DNA of 64,000 nt from Branchiostoma floridae (lineage: Eukaryota > Chordata > Leptocardii > Amphioxiformes > Branchiostomatidae): positions 2,017,789 through 2,081,788 of the forward strand of contig NC_049992.1 of the NCBI RefSeq assembly GCF_000003815.2. Reading direction: 5' to 3'. The stretch's first letter is position 1, and each line of letters begins with the position of its first letter. This document shows positions 51,201-62,139 of this stretch, piece by piece. The notes below the pieces were generated by a model. The model was not told the DNA's origin. It saw nothing but the letters and a program-made list of their open reading frames with translations, and made no database searches. A program made the position numbers and the translations under genes.

Positions 51201-54200
51201 ACTGACACAGACATTCTACAAGGCTAGCACAGATACATGCAGACATGTTTTTGCTGGATAAACCATTGCTATAAACACTGTTTATAATGTCAATACGTCA
51301 TAAACAATATTTTCCTTTTTAGTGCTGTTCAACTCTTATATATACATTCTGTATTTTAAAGGTTTGAAGATGTGAGAAACTGACAATCTATACTCATGTG
51401 GTGACTGGAAACAATAGTCACTTATTTGAAGGACTTTCTGTCTGTATCTAAATGTACTGTTTGATGTCTTTGCCTGGCAGGCTAGCTTCACCAAATTAGA
51501 TTCTAGCTCTATTAACCAAATTTAGCTAATGGTCTTTTTAGGCAAGACAACAACAACAGCTTGTAAACTAATCATGACTGTATGGCTAAACAGAACACTA
51601 AACCAGTCAAAAAACAGTAAAGCAAAAACACAAATAACATACTACAAATGTAGTACAGTCAGTAGCACTTAAATTTCTGTAGTATTGTTTGTTTGTTTGT
51701 TTGTTTCTCTCTACTAGAAATGTGCATGACTACTCTTACAGGAATCCCTCTGTACCAAAACATGTCCTCCACATGTAAAACAATAACTACTCATCAATCA
51801 TATGGAGCACAGCTGATCTCTTGCGCAACAACATGGCAGACCCACATGACATCATAGTCACATGACTTCTAGTCACCAATCATGGGTCTCTGCTGTTCAC
51901 CATAAACCCCCTGCCCATCCCAGACCCCCCCTCCCATTCCTGACAGTTGGTTTTGTTTGTCCAGAGTCTGAGTTTAGAGAACCCTCCTGAAGGTCACATG
52001 TCTGACCTCTGCTCATTCCATCAGGGGTCAGAGGTCAGTCCCATCACCCTGGCACCAACAAGTGCTCAGGCCTGATGGACATATGTAGGGGTGTTGTGGC
52101 TTTCTTGTAGGTAAACACCTATGTCTGTACGCAAAATAAAAGTTACTCAAGAAACTGGATTAATTCTGTAAAAAAAAAAGAAGTTTCAGACAACGACTGA
52201 ATCTAGTTGCATGAGTATCTTCTGTTTTGCATATCTGATTACCTGGATGTCTATCTTCATTGATATAGTATCTGCATGATAGTGTATCTGTAATACTAGT
52301 TGCCTGCAGTAATATTTTTGATGAACAGATATATCCAGACTTGGACTTAAGCTACTGGGGTACATTCCTTGGAGCAGCCGGCAAACAAAATAATCTAAAA
52401 GAAAAATTACCCTAAAGGAATATCAAAACATTTTGAGTTGTGCTGTTCACATACCAATAAACTAACTGACAAACTGACAACCCATGACCTGACCTTAAAG
52501 TTTGCAGAGTTAAAAAGTCACCACCTAAGACCACTCCAAAGCTTAAGATGCTTGAAAACCGAGTATAAACCTTGGCAGGTCCAAGACGCCGCCTTAAGAC
52601 AGACAAACATGAAGGAATTTGGATCTTTGCCTAAGACATCAGCAGGATTTAAGACGTCTGTCTGAAGACAGGGATGACAAGACACAGATGGAGGAACCTT
52701 CAGGTGATGTTTAAGGGCTCATCCACACATGGCAGCTACAACATTAGGGCTGTATACACCATTTTTGGATAGCATGACTTCCTTGAAGAGAACAAGTCTC
52801 AAGAGCCTCTCAAGGGACTGGAAAATTGTTGGCGACTAGGGGTGGTTACTTAAGACAAGTGGGTCTTATATCAACTGATGTAAAATTAGATGAGACTGTT
52901 TTAACGTGGCTTATGACTGATGGTGGTTGTATGCATCAAGCGGTTGACCAGGCAGGTTTAACTGTAGTGTTATTATATAAGAATAGCTGGTGCATGTAAG
53001 TTATTATAGTAGGTGCAGTTAGGTTCCTGTTTAATGTTACTTTAGTGTTACAACAGGAAAAATGTGAAATTGGTCATATCTCCTTGGTCATATTTCAAAG
53101 AAACTTGTTCTTTTTTACACTTTTGATATAACCATAGCTAACTTTCTAGCTTAGATTTTGGCCTCTTATAGCTGCCTTTATCAGGAACATAATGAACTCA
53201 AGGTGGCATTGTGACAAGAGTGTGTTTCTTTTCCACACTTTTTTAGTTTTTAGTTCAACAACCAGACTATGCTGTTGAACTGGCCCTTGTGTATGTTGTA
53301 CCCTCTAACAAACACATGGATCTGTCTGCCCGAGGAACCAGAGACGTCCTGGCGTCTGGCAGGAGTCTATTTACCTGACTTCTGCCCCGGGTTGACGTCA
53401 GGAAAGTCCAACCAACCAAACATTCGGGTCTTAAAAGGACAGTTCCTGGGGCTAGGAGGTTCAGACGTTACCTTGTCATATTAGGCCTAAACAATTAGAC
53501 TTTAGGGCATGTCAACGTGAATTTGGAATTGAGTGCTGTCTAAGTTTTCAGAGAATATTAAGCCATTAGTCCCAAAGACATTAAACATCTGCACATTAAA
53601 GAACCCAACACACATACTACATGTACTAAAAAGAAAAGGGGTGACCCAGTATAATCTCCATGAAGATCCTACGATAGGATAAGATAGTATCATAAGCTGG
53701 CTGAAGAAAACGCGCACTCCTAGGCCAGCTACGCTCCTTCGGCCACCTTTTGATACTTTCTTATACCACTGTAGGATCTGCTTGGAGATTAACCCAGTAT
53801 GTTTTGCTAAAAACTTGAGCCTGCCTTAAATGCATTATAAAATGCTTCACTCTATTAGTGAATAGCCGCTAAATACCTTTCACCTAATTCTCAATTTGAA
53901 AATAGTTGCGTTCTAACCATCCTCTGCTCAACATTCTCCGTTCATTCGGAACATTTGAGAAGAAACTTCTGCAGTGACTGTTTTCTGGGAGAAAGTTTTC
54001 AGACTATATATAGTCATGTAGACCTGAGGTTTACGTACAGGAGAACATTCCTTCCACTCTCTGGGATTCCGGCCAAGTTCACCAGACCTGAGACTTTCCA
54101 ACTGGTCCTACGGAATTCCTGAAATGGTCCTGAAGCCAAGTTCAACCATGGATGCTGGTGAGGCAGTGACTTGCTGAAAACTTCTGCTTAAAACTGCAAA

Positions 54201-55603
54201 CTTTGCACCTCATTTGAAGATATCTTTCTTTCTTATAAAATTTCAGCTGGAGGCTGCAGTATGGATGAAAGTTGCTAAATTTGCAGAAAAAAACTGAACT
54301 TAAAGGAATCCCTACACCTCTCTCACCCACTCACTCAGTCTCATAGCTAGTAGCCATTGGGCAGTCTGTCTGTCTACAAAGGCTCTCCAAATCTAGCTAG
54401 GCCTGCATTCTCCAAAACTAAATCAACTCTATGTAGGGGTAAGTCCTAAATGAATTTGAAAGAAATCCTTGAAAAACCTTAAATAACTTTTGTGTACTCC
54501 TCTTTAAATAATCACACAGCAACCAACATAAAAATCAAGAAATGCTGATAAAACCCCAAGCTCTTAAGCAGTTGAATTGATTTCCAAGACACACTTACAG
54601 AAGTTACTTACAACCCTTATGTGAGGAGAAGTGTTGAAAACCCTCTGACCTTACATGACCCCTACTCCTGGACCTGTTTACTAAAGGAAGTAAGATTGGT
54701 GTCAGGTTACTAAGAGGGAGAATTAGGAGGGTATCAAGTGCCAAATTGAGTCAACCAGATCTTTATCTCAAATGCAGGATTCAGCTAAGAATGTATTTAG
54801 GATGTTGTAATTCTTACCGGTCTGAAATGTTAAGAGCTAAGTAAGTTGACTTCTTTTCTACTACGGGACTGCCATAGTAAAACTTAAATCAGCTCAAAAC
54901 CAGACAATCATGAATTCTGTGAAATATATATTAATTGCTTGCTCAAAACTTCTCCATTTCAATCACAACTAAAAGAAGCTCCCATTTGCTACTGATACAA
55001 CAGTAGACTCAGATTGCACCAGGAAGAAAAATCAAAAAGCTGAACTCAGAAACATATATGTACTAATGTAGCTAAACCATCTTGCAACTTTCCCATAATT
55101 TAGACTCAGCCCCTTTCACCACATATAGGTCTTTCTATGGAACCAAAGTTTGCTAAAAGCAGTTCTATTATACTGCTATGTTTAACTTTATCCAAACATC
55201 CCAGCAACCGACTGATTCCTGAGATGATAACAATAGTGTGTGTCAAGTGCGTTTATGAATGGTTCAACACTTCAACATGTTTGATATAACAACCATTCCT
55301 GTTGACACATAACAGAAAAAGAAGAAACATTTATGAAAAGTATGTGGTAGAAAAACAACAAAAACACGACCACATACTTGCATAGTTCTCCTGTGTCCTT
55401 GCCCCCGTACCAGTCGGAGAATACTCCGTTGTCTTCTGGGCCTGGTACGCTGCCTGGACCTGGGACTTCTTCGGTTTGGGCGCCACAACCGGTGCAAACT
55501 TCTTTCCTCCAGTGTAGAACGTCGGGGCGGTGGTCGGGGGAAGGCGTGACTTCTCGGAGAGCGAGAGGGACCCCATGTCCTGCTCAAGACGCTGGGAAGA
55601 CAT
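39237..55603 (-). CDS. LPP: LPP/zyxin-family three-LIM-domain protein
   Basis: Coding exons in transcript order: 55603-55378, 48669-48589, 47208-46486, 44461-44360, then one of 43966-43899 or 43833-43766, 42327-42280, 41829-41699, 41250-41130 and 39368-39237. The frame closes at 543 residues. The N-terminus has [12 protein letters not shown], the zyxin/LPP motif implicated in alpha-actinin binding. Next come [15 protein letters not shown] and SFPPPPPE (Ena/VASP EVH1 ligand type), a Tyr/Ser/Pro/Thr-rich region, and an NES-like segment [15 protein letters not shown]. Three LIM domains follow, with [16 protein letters not shown] and [17 protein letters not shown] starts. The C-terminus STEL fits a class I PDZ ligand, as in LPP. 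Family knowledge: these proteins link focal adhesions to actin and shuttle to the nucleus. No start codon nearer the 5' end was preferred because the ATG at 55603 follows a plausible acceptor (exon from 55688). Assignment to LPP rather than zyxin rests on the C-terminus. Confidence 0.9.
39598..39624 (+). repeat. Short telomere-like repeat
   Basis: Four hexamers in register: TTAGGG, TTAAGG, TTAGTG, TTAGGG, then TTA. It lies in the last intron of the LPP-like gene. Confidence 0.6.
39811..40757 (-). mobile_element. 5'-truncated RTE-like LINE fragment (reverse transcriptase C-terminal half)
   Basis: About 311 codons remain open on the minus strand. They start in the palm ([13 protein letters not shown]), contain the catalytic DYADD motif and the FCYLGGTIT segment, and end with a TGA at 39824-39822 that merges into a (TGAG)n tail (39827-39811). 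Short tandem-repeat tails and no zinc knuckle after the RT suit RTE-type elements. The endonuclease and the RT fingers are missing, so it cannot be autonomous. The open frame has no stop, which implies a fairly young insertion. It lies in the last intron of the LPP-like gene, same strand as that gene. Confidence 0.75.
40800..41149 (-). repeat. Tandem duplication of an LPP exon end and its donor (three copies)
   Basis: The last 22 or so bases of the LIM3 exon and the first bases of its intron (41127-41149) recur at 40957-40979 and 40800-40822, with the intron sequence between them also repeated (periods about 170 and 157 bp). The distal copies keep donor-like sites, GAG|GTACTGG and GAG|GTATGT. 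Confidence 0.75.
42328..43765. other. LPP-like intron, nothing recognised
   Basis: About 1.4 kb between the LIM1/2 exon (42327) and alternative exon A (43766). No repeat or open frame with support was seen. Confidence 0.4.
43766..43833 (-). CDS. LPP: Alternative LIM1 exon A of the LPP-like gene
   Basis: 68 nt, acceptor TTTGTAG, donor GTGAGT. It encodes the second half of LIM1, [16 protein letters not shown] then TCEDCYI. Same length, phases and boundary residues as exon B 65 bp upstream in the transcript. Because 68 is not a multiple of three, including both exons would break the frame. Confidence 0.85.
43899..43966 (-). CDS. LPP: Alternative LIM1 exon B of the LPP-like gene
   Basis: 68 nt, acceptor TTTTCTAG, donor GTAAGT. 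It encodes [16 protein letters not shown] then YCEECYI. The zinc ligand Cys residues and the CYI boundary match exon A, while surface positions differ. It is the first of the two in transcript order. Confidence 0.85.
44024..44037. promoter_or_regulatory. Perfect 14-bp palindrome GTAACCATGGTTAC
   Basis: It resembles a symmetrical RFX X-box. It lies 58 bases before exon B in transcript direction. Function is unproven. Confidence 0.3.
44462..46485. other. LPP-like intron with a widely spaced inverted repeat
   Basis: TTAAATCCACACAGGCT at 45152-45168 is repeated in inverted orientation at 45837-45853. The roughly 700-bp interval could be a transposon with short terminal inverted repeats, but no target duplication was found. 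Confidence 0.4.
47209..48588. other. LPP-like intron, nothing recognised
   Basis: About 1.4 kb of A/T-rich sequence between the main proline-rich exon and the short LPPPPPP exon (48669-48589). No element or gene is supported. Confidence 0.4.
49525..49778. mobile_element. Probable MITE with imperfect terminal inverted repeats
   Basis: CCTGGATACCAGACT at the left end pairs with CCTGGGAGCCAGACT on the opposite strand at the right end. The 254-bp body is non-coding. No clear target duplication was seen, so the superfamily is undetermined. Confidence 0.5.
50729..50768 (-). CDS. LPP: Alternative first coding exon of the LPP-like gene
   Basis: ATG (CCATGG context) at 50768 opens [13 protein letters not shown] and ends in phase 1 at donor GTACGA, exactly compatible with the exon at 48669. 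It would replace the [13 protein letters not shown]-terminus. The short length makes chance possible. Confidence 0.5.
50769..55377. other. Long LPP-like 5' intron
   Basis: About 4.6 kb. It contains a GTTT microsatellite near 51686-51706 and the hairpin element at 53653-53791. No open frame with support. Confidence 0.4.
53653..53791. mobile_element. Hairpin element with 54-bp arms and a 9-bp target duplication (Mutator-like MITE)
   Basis: The left 54 bases and the reverse complement of the right 54 bases agree at about 80% of positions, starting AATCTCCA. The loop is about 30 bases. ACCCAGTAT stands on both sides (53644-53652 and 53792-53800). Long arms plus a 9-bp duplication are typical of Mutator-type non-autonomous elements; that assignment is inference. 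Confidence 0.75.
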
Positions 55604-55688
55604 CTTGGTGTTGTGGAGTTGTTCTTGAGAGGCTAGAGTTTGGAGAGAAGACAAGAAGGCGGCTGTAGACGTGCTCACAGCAGGGCGG
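55604..55688 (-). other. 5' untranslated part of LPP-like exon 1a
   Basis: A good acceptor (CTGTTACAG) lies just upstream at 55689, so a further non-coding exon probably exists upstream (higher coordinates). An in-frame ATG at 55714 lies beyond the acceptor and was not used. Confidence 0.4.
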
Positions 55689-55703
55689 CTGTAACAGGAG
55701 CAC

Positions 55704-58700
55704 AGCCAACACAAAGCTGGCTGGTGTTGTTCTAGTGGGTCTCTCCCTCAAGGCAGGGTACATGTGTGCAGGGGTTAGATACCTCACTGTACTTACAGAT
55801 AGATCAAGTCACAAGGTGGAAGAGAGTGGGCCTGCAGTTTGCAATGACTAAACTCTGCCTGAGGACCTTTCAGAAATTGTCAATAGACATAAGAATGGAG
55901 ACAGGGGAACCCATGTGTTAGTTTTATGAATTGAGCATCTCAGGGTCCATAATTAGGGCATATACTGATTAACCTCTTTTTGGATAAAACATGACTTTTC
56001 CCCTTTGCTGTGATGTTAATCTTTAAAAGAAACAATTTAGGTTGGCTTTTTTCAGCTGTCTACTATGAAAAACTATGTAGAACTTACAGAGGATGTAAAA
56101 TGATTGTAAGATGTAACTAAGATTGCGTAGGTATGGTACAAACTTTTTTTTCCATTTCTACAAAACATGAATCCGACAAAACAACAAAATTTGATGGGAA
56201 ATGTGTCTGGAGTAAAAAAAAAAGGCTTCTTTTTGAAGACCTGATGATAAGACAGACGAGCTGTTGACATAACTAAAGCTGGAGAAATAAACACCCATCC
56301 GTCAAACTGGGGGAAACAAAATGGTGGAAATTCCCAGGACAGGGGAGGGGCCCACTGTTACTGGGGTGGGGACTATTTTTGTACATTCATGTTGGTACTA
56401 GTACAGCAGGGCTACGAATACACACATTCAAGCCTGTACAAGTGCACACCTCTACATAAAGACTGCCTGGCCGATTAGATATTTTTTACCACTGACACAA
56501 GCATTAATAATTTGGTCCTCTGAAATATTTTTTTTTTCAATTTGATTTTGAAGTAGTCTAAAGTTACCATGTAATATGTACCTACATTGTGCATTGTACC
56601 CAGAAATATGAATTCAAATTTGGTAATTTGTAAGAAGGATTTAACTTTGGGCCAATATGAAAGACAGAAGGCTCACCAACTCTTAGCACTGGAGGGCCAT
56701 TAATTTGAAAGTGTATCACAATTTTTCTATCGTTCTTTTGCAAATATTGCAGATAACAATCATTCTAAGCCCTGGATGTATATTTGTAATCTTACTTCTT
56801 TTGTTAAATAATCATAAAGCCTTGAAGGAGAGACCGAACATCTAATAAATAAATATGAATAAATAACTAAACAAAAATAAAGGAGAGACCAAACATTTCA
56901 TAACCTCAAGCATGTTACTTGCAGCATCATTACTCAGCAAACTTAAGGTTACATATACATGTATCATCTTTAAACTGTGACACAAACAAAATCACTTGTT
57001 TCCCAGAATGGATTGAAATTGTAAGACAATAAACAGCATGAATGAACATTTGTTCGTTACCTTATAGGTAACAATATGTATATGCTTACAAGTATCTCTA
57101 TATTTTTCAAGTCACTCTCTTTTTACCATTCAATTTCAGAAGTCTGTCGAGAAACAAGAAATGTTGTTGGCATGGCCTAAAAAATACTCTCATGGTCTCC
57201 ACCCTTATCATAGCTAGCCGCTTTAAGAATTAATCTTTAGGGCTTAGAATAAGATAGGGAAGGATACCAGGCTACTTAATTATTACATAGTTTTTACACA
57301 ATAAAAGTACAGTATTTTATAACAGTAAAAGACACAATAATGCATTGATATTCCAACCACCACCACCTCAAACATATGTACATCAAACCACCACCTTTAC
57401 ACCTGTATGACTAGTAGTAGGTGTTTATCGGGGCTACTCTACTGTGTTCTGTAAGGGGGGGGGGGGCAGGGGTGACAGTCAGCAGCGGCAGGGGTAGGGG
57501 AGTTACAGCATAGTCAGACTTGGCGGGAGGGGGGCGGAGACACGCGTTAGGTTAAACCACTGGACACACAAACACACAGAGGGGTGTTAGACCAAGGAGG
57601 TTAAAGTTCCTGGTTATACTGACACTACAGCAAGTACATAGGTTAGCTGTACCTATGTGTACAACAGTGCTGGTTAGTTGTACAGTTAGTACCTTAGACA
57701 GCACAAGTAATTAGCTGTACCAGCACAGGTTAGCTAGTCTACAACACACGTTAGCTGTACAAGGATCTAACAGCCGTACAGCCCTGTTCTGTTTGTTAGA
57801 CTTAGAGCACCGACACTGTTTGATATTTGCACACTGTGTTGGGTCCTGCTATAGTCCACTGACACTGGCGAGTCACTTGGCAAGGCGCAAGGAATTTGGA
57901 ATGTCTACGTTGAATTTAGGCCGAACGTATTTCAACTTGTTTGAGAAATTGAAGGGCAAGCTTTGTTCTACAATAGGGCACATTTATTTCTTTTGTATTT
58001 TAAAAAGCTTTAGGGATACAAAATGTATTTGGCTTCAGAGTCAAACAGATCGTCCGGATTCCTGATGTTTCTTCCCAAATTTGAGGTGACGGCATTCCGT
58101 GTTTGTTCCGCAAATGATCAGGCCACGACTGTAAACAAAACACTTTGGGAATTTCCTTTCCTGGAAAGCGTGGCCAAATAACACTGGGGAAAATGTGAAT
58201 GTTCAATTTGTGTCCGCAGGAATTTGTTTTCTGTCAATGTTCTTGGATTTTTGTTCAAGAAAAAAAATGTACTTTACAGCCTTACCTTAGCACCTTACTA
58301 GTACTCCCTCCCGTACTTGACAAGGCGATACGTAAAATAGATAAGACAGCCAGTGCCACAATACATTTGACTTTTAGTAAAAGTTACTGAGCTTTCAATC
58401 TAAACTGAGAAGCAGTAATATTGAAATTGTGTTGTCTGAAATTAACAATTTCATTTCAATTCTCTCAAATCATGAGGGAAATCAAACCTTTGAGGTCTGA
58501 CCTGGTTTTCAAAGAAGATATTAGATAAACGCTGATCGTTTGGCTCAAACATTCCCCAAGATGTCATCAAAGTGATAAGATATCGTCCAAGAATCGGAAC
58601 AGAAATGTTGTGCATTTAGATTAACTGCTGAAAATGTACAAATTAAAGAAAAATATGTTTGAAAGTGGAACAATCTTTACATTAAAATTAATTTAAAACA

Positions 58701-59744
58701 TTAAAGGTGAATCGTTAAAACATCATGATCATATTTGTAAGTGACTAAACGGAACTCAACACAGAGTGCAACAACCACAAACACAACGTGTGCGTTAGTT
58801 CAACCGTCGTCAACAAACAAACAAACAAACAAACAAAACAGTGCAGGTTACAAAAACGCACAAAAACGTGTGGATAAAAAGTACACACCTGTCTTGCCCG
58901 TTTTAGAAAACTTTAACATTCTGGATTGAGTTTGTTCAGTGGCAGACAGTAACGAACCTTACAGTGGCATATCCGCAAGATCTGCAATTCCGAAACAGGA
59001 GAAAAACTGCTCAAAAAACATGTGGTTATATGGAGAATGATATAAACACGAGGAAATAACAGCGAAAATCATGCACACACAGAATAAGCAATCGGTCAGG
59101 AAAAACATGATATGTAGCGTGTACATGTATGTATTAAAGACATACCGGCTCGGCACATGTACAGTACAACAGGGGCAAGCGCAGCAGCACAACTCACACA
59201 CACCATATGCCGTCTGCACGCCAAGCTAACACAGTAAGGGGGGGGGGTGTGTCAATGTTGGGTCAGGGTCAGGGGTCGTCTGACTTCCTGTTTGATCCAG
59301 TCCAGGTCGCTGGAACCATTACATCCTGTTTGAACGACGCTCGCCCCACATTCCGGGCATTACACGCAGGTGAGGAATGTTTCGTCAAGAATTCCCGACC
59401 CGCTCGGATGGACCGGCCAATCGCAGGCGAGCTGCGAAGGCTGTGGGTCTTGTTCTGGGACGTCTCAAGACTTTGTGTATTGTTGAAGAATTCTTCCATC
59501 TCGTCTTGAGACACGCTAGTCTGATTAATCATTCACAGGTTGGGTACACAAGCTAAGGTTGGCAGCTTTTATACAGTAATTTCTCAAATTCCTGTTAGTA
59601 GCACTTGTATACCTTCAATTCAAAGAATTCTTGTCAAATAAATTATGGTTCATCAAAATTCCTGTGGTAGAAGGAAGAGATAAATTGAATGTGGCGTTCC
59701 TAAATCTTGTAAAGCCATGTGTTTTTGTAAATTTTTGTTATTGG
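55704..59744. other. Region upstream of the LPP-like gene, no gene supported
   Basis: Contains a run of 12 G at 57455-57466 and a CAAA microsatellite at about 58812-58838. A relatively CpG-rich patch at 59290-59470 with a CCAAT motif could hold the LPP promoter or first exon, but nothing in the sequence proves it. Confidence 0.35.
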
Positions 59745-59752
59745 GTCCAATC

Positions 59753-60003
59753 CAGAGTTCTAGCCAGCGTCCGTCCTTGCATCCTCTATGACAGACAAAA
59801 ATTGGCATGCTAAGATATTAATTGAACAAAGCTGAGTCTGCCAGCAAAATTTGACCCTCAAAATAAAGGAAAACTAAATCAATTTTTTAGAGGGTCTAGA
59901 TTTCAAAATTTTCCTGGGGGAGCATGCCCCCTGACACCTTCAATAGGATTTCCATTCAAAATTCAGGGGAAGGAAAAAAAAATTCAGGCTTGCTAGAACT
60001 CTG
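59753..60003. mobile_element. Non-autonomous hAT-like element (251 bp)
   Basis: Perfect 12-bp terminal inverted repeats CAGAGTTCTAGC / GCTAGAACTCTG. Flanks GTCCAATC (59745-59752) and GTCCAATG (60004-60011) agree at 7 of 8 positions. CAG...CTG ends and an 8-bp target duplication are hallmarks of hAT elements. The body is non-coding. Confidence 0.8.
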
Positions 60004-60011
60004 GTCCAATG

Positions 60012-62139
60012 AAATAAATTTTCCCAGCTTTCTGCAGTGTGCTAGAACATATATAGTAGTAAAATGTACTAGAACACCTTTTTTGATCACCTTGATACAT
60101 GTTTGTACCTGTAAAGTGAGTGCAAGCCCAGGGTTACCTGGAAAATGGGTCAGTACCCACAGTGTACCTATCCGGTAACACAAATAAACTATCGCACTGT
60201 CCAAGGTTTACGTTTCTTCTCTATTTACTGTGAAGGACTTTTAAACTTTTGGGAACTGGATTGTGTATATTGTAGTGAACTTTGAAGCTTAATGGCTAGT
60301 TCTTGTTGTAAAACGTCTTCTTCCTTTTTTGAGCAGGTTGTTTAGTCGAACATGCCAACATGAAACATGCAATGTCAGAGACAAGGACATTTATTGAGTA
60401 GGGGTATGATATAGTTCGTGTATGTGTGTAAACCTTAGTCATACTCATAGTAATTTAGTGACTTCTTACAATTTCAGACACAGAAAGTCTGAAACAACCT
60501 TTCTTGTGACATTTGATTATAAGGGTTTCACAAAACTCCTGTTAAGGTCTGGGGAGGGTGAAACTTGGCCCCAAAATTACCTAGATTCGGTAATCAACAA
60601 GGTGATACCAAGATTGTAACAAAGAAGTGCAGCACCATTATTCTATTGCTAAGGCAGTGCACAGCCCTGGATAAAAGAAGTTTATGGTAGAGGCAACAAC
60701 ATCCATGATACAGGACTACTAGGGCAGCCCTGCCATCCTCACCAACCTTGAGCAAGCTGGGAGTAGCAACTTAATAGTCTCTTGACTGAATTTCAAAAAT
60801 ACAAGTTTTCCAATGGTTTTCTGGGTAGGGCTAACATGGAGAGACAAGGCTTATTGATAAGGCGTGATAACACTACCAACAGTGCCTCTGATATATAGAA
60901 CTGGGACACCCCTCCCCCTCTAACCTTGAGCTGAGAGCAGCAGCTCCAGAGCCAAGTGAGTTGGACAAACGTGTGACATGCGATACCCGAGTCAAGTGGC
61001 GTCTGGCTGGACAGACTAACAATGGGCTGGGCTGGGAGGGGGGTGATATGGGCGTTACTCTGTCTGTAAATAGTGGAATACTTTGAACAAATGCGTATTA
61101 CTTCGATATTGTATTTTAACCAGCATCTATTGACCCATTGTTTTAACGTCGTGCATAAAGTTTTCTAATCGATGTATGTTGAATGGAACATGATTGTAAT
61201 GCCCTCGCAATTCAGCCTCTTAGGCTGCCAGGAGGACTATTATGCTTATTGCTTAATAATAAACCAGTCTACTCTGACAGCAATGTTTGATAATGGTTGC
61301 CATTTTGCCAATGTTTGAGGACCACCATTGTTCAACAATCACAATCTTGGCCTTGGTGTTTTTATCATATATTTGACCTTTATATCATATCAATAAATAT
61401 ATCATAGGAAAACACACAAGATGTAGGTTAACTTTAGCCATGACCCTCATCATGCCATCGAAGAAATGTTGCAGAATCATTGTTTGTTGTCAGATCCCTA
61501 ATCTTTGTTCTGTTGATTTAACGTTCAGTTTCAGATGTTGGTACCCACTTAAGGTTTCACTGCAAATCTGGATTCCTTCAAATGTCAAAATGTCCAGTCT
61601 GAATGTGATGACAAATATGTACTACCGAAAAACATACACCAGGCGACTTCCTTTGTAAGACCTGGTAATTTCATCATACCATATTCAGCACTTTTGTGGG
61701 TCCTTCAAAACTATAAATATTAGTTATTAGTATTACTTTTAAAATGTCAGAGTTTTCCCTTAACGATGGATTTATACTAATAGTGCTGCACCACCTTGTT
61801 ATAGGCTCTGCATCTTTTTGTGATGTTTTTAAATGTAGGTACTACTGAAATTATTCAAAACCTGCTTGATTTGGACAAATTTTCACCCTCCCCAGACTTA
61901 CACTACAGTTGCACATCGCTCTAAATCCTGGCAAGCCTTGCTGGTGTAAGCTAGCTTTGTTTGACAATGGTACCCTTCATAATGCATTTTAACAGGTGGC
62001 CATTCTTAATAACTCCAGTCTGGTGACTTCTGACCATGCCATGTGTGCCTACACCACATGTGAGGCACCAATTATTATAACTACTGACTTCAGGAACAGG
62101 TGGGGCCCAGATTGTGGGCTCTTGTGTCAACAACAACCT
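60012..62139. other. Intergenic stretch, nothing recognised
   Basis: Only short, low-complexity open frames. No gene, RNA or defined element is supported. Confidence 0.35.

Noticed and set aside
59269..59532. 87-codon minus-strand open frame in a CpG-rich patch.
   Set aside because: No domain, no convincing start context or splice partner; the patch may be a promoter instead.
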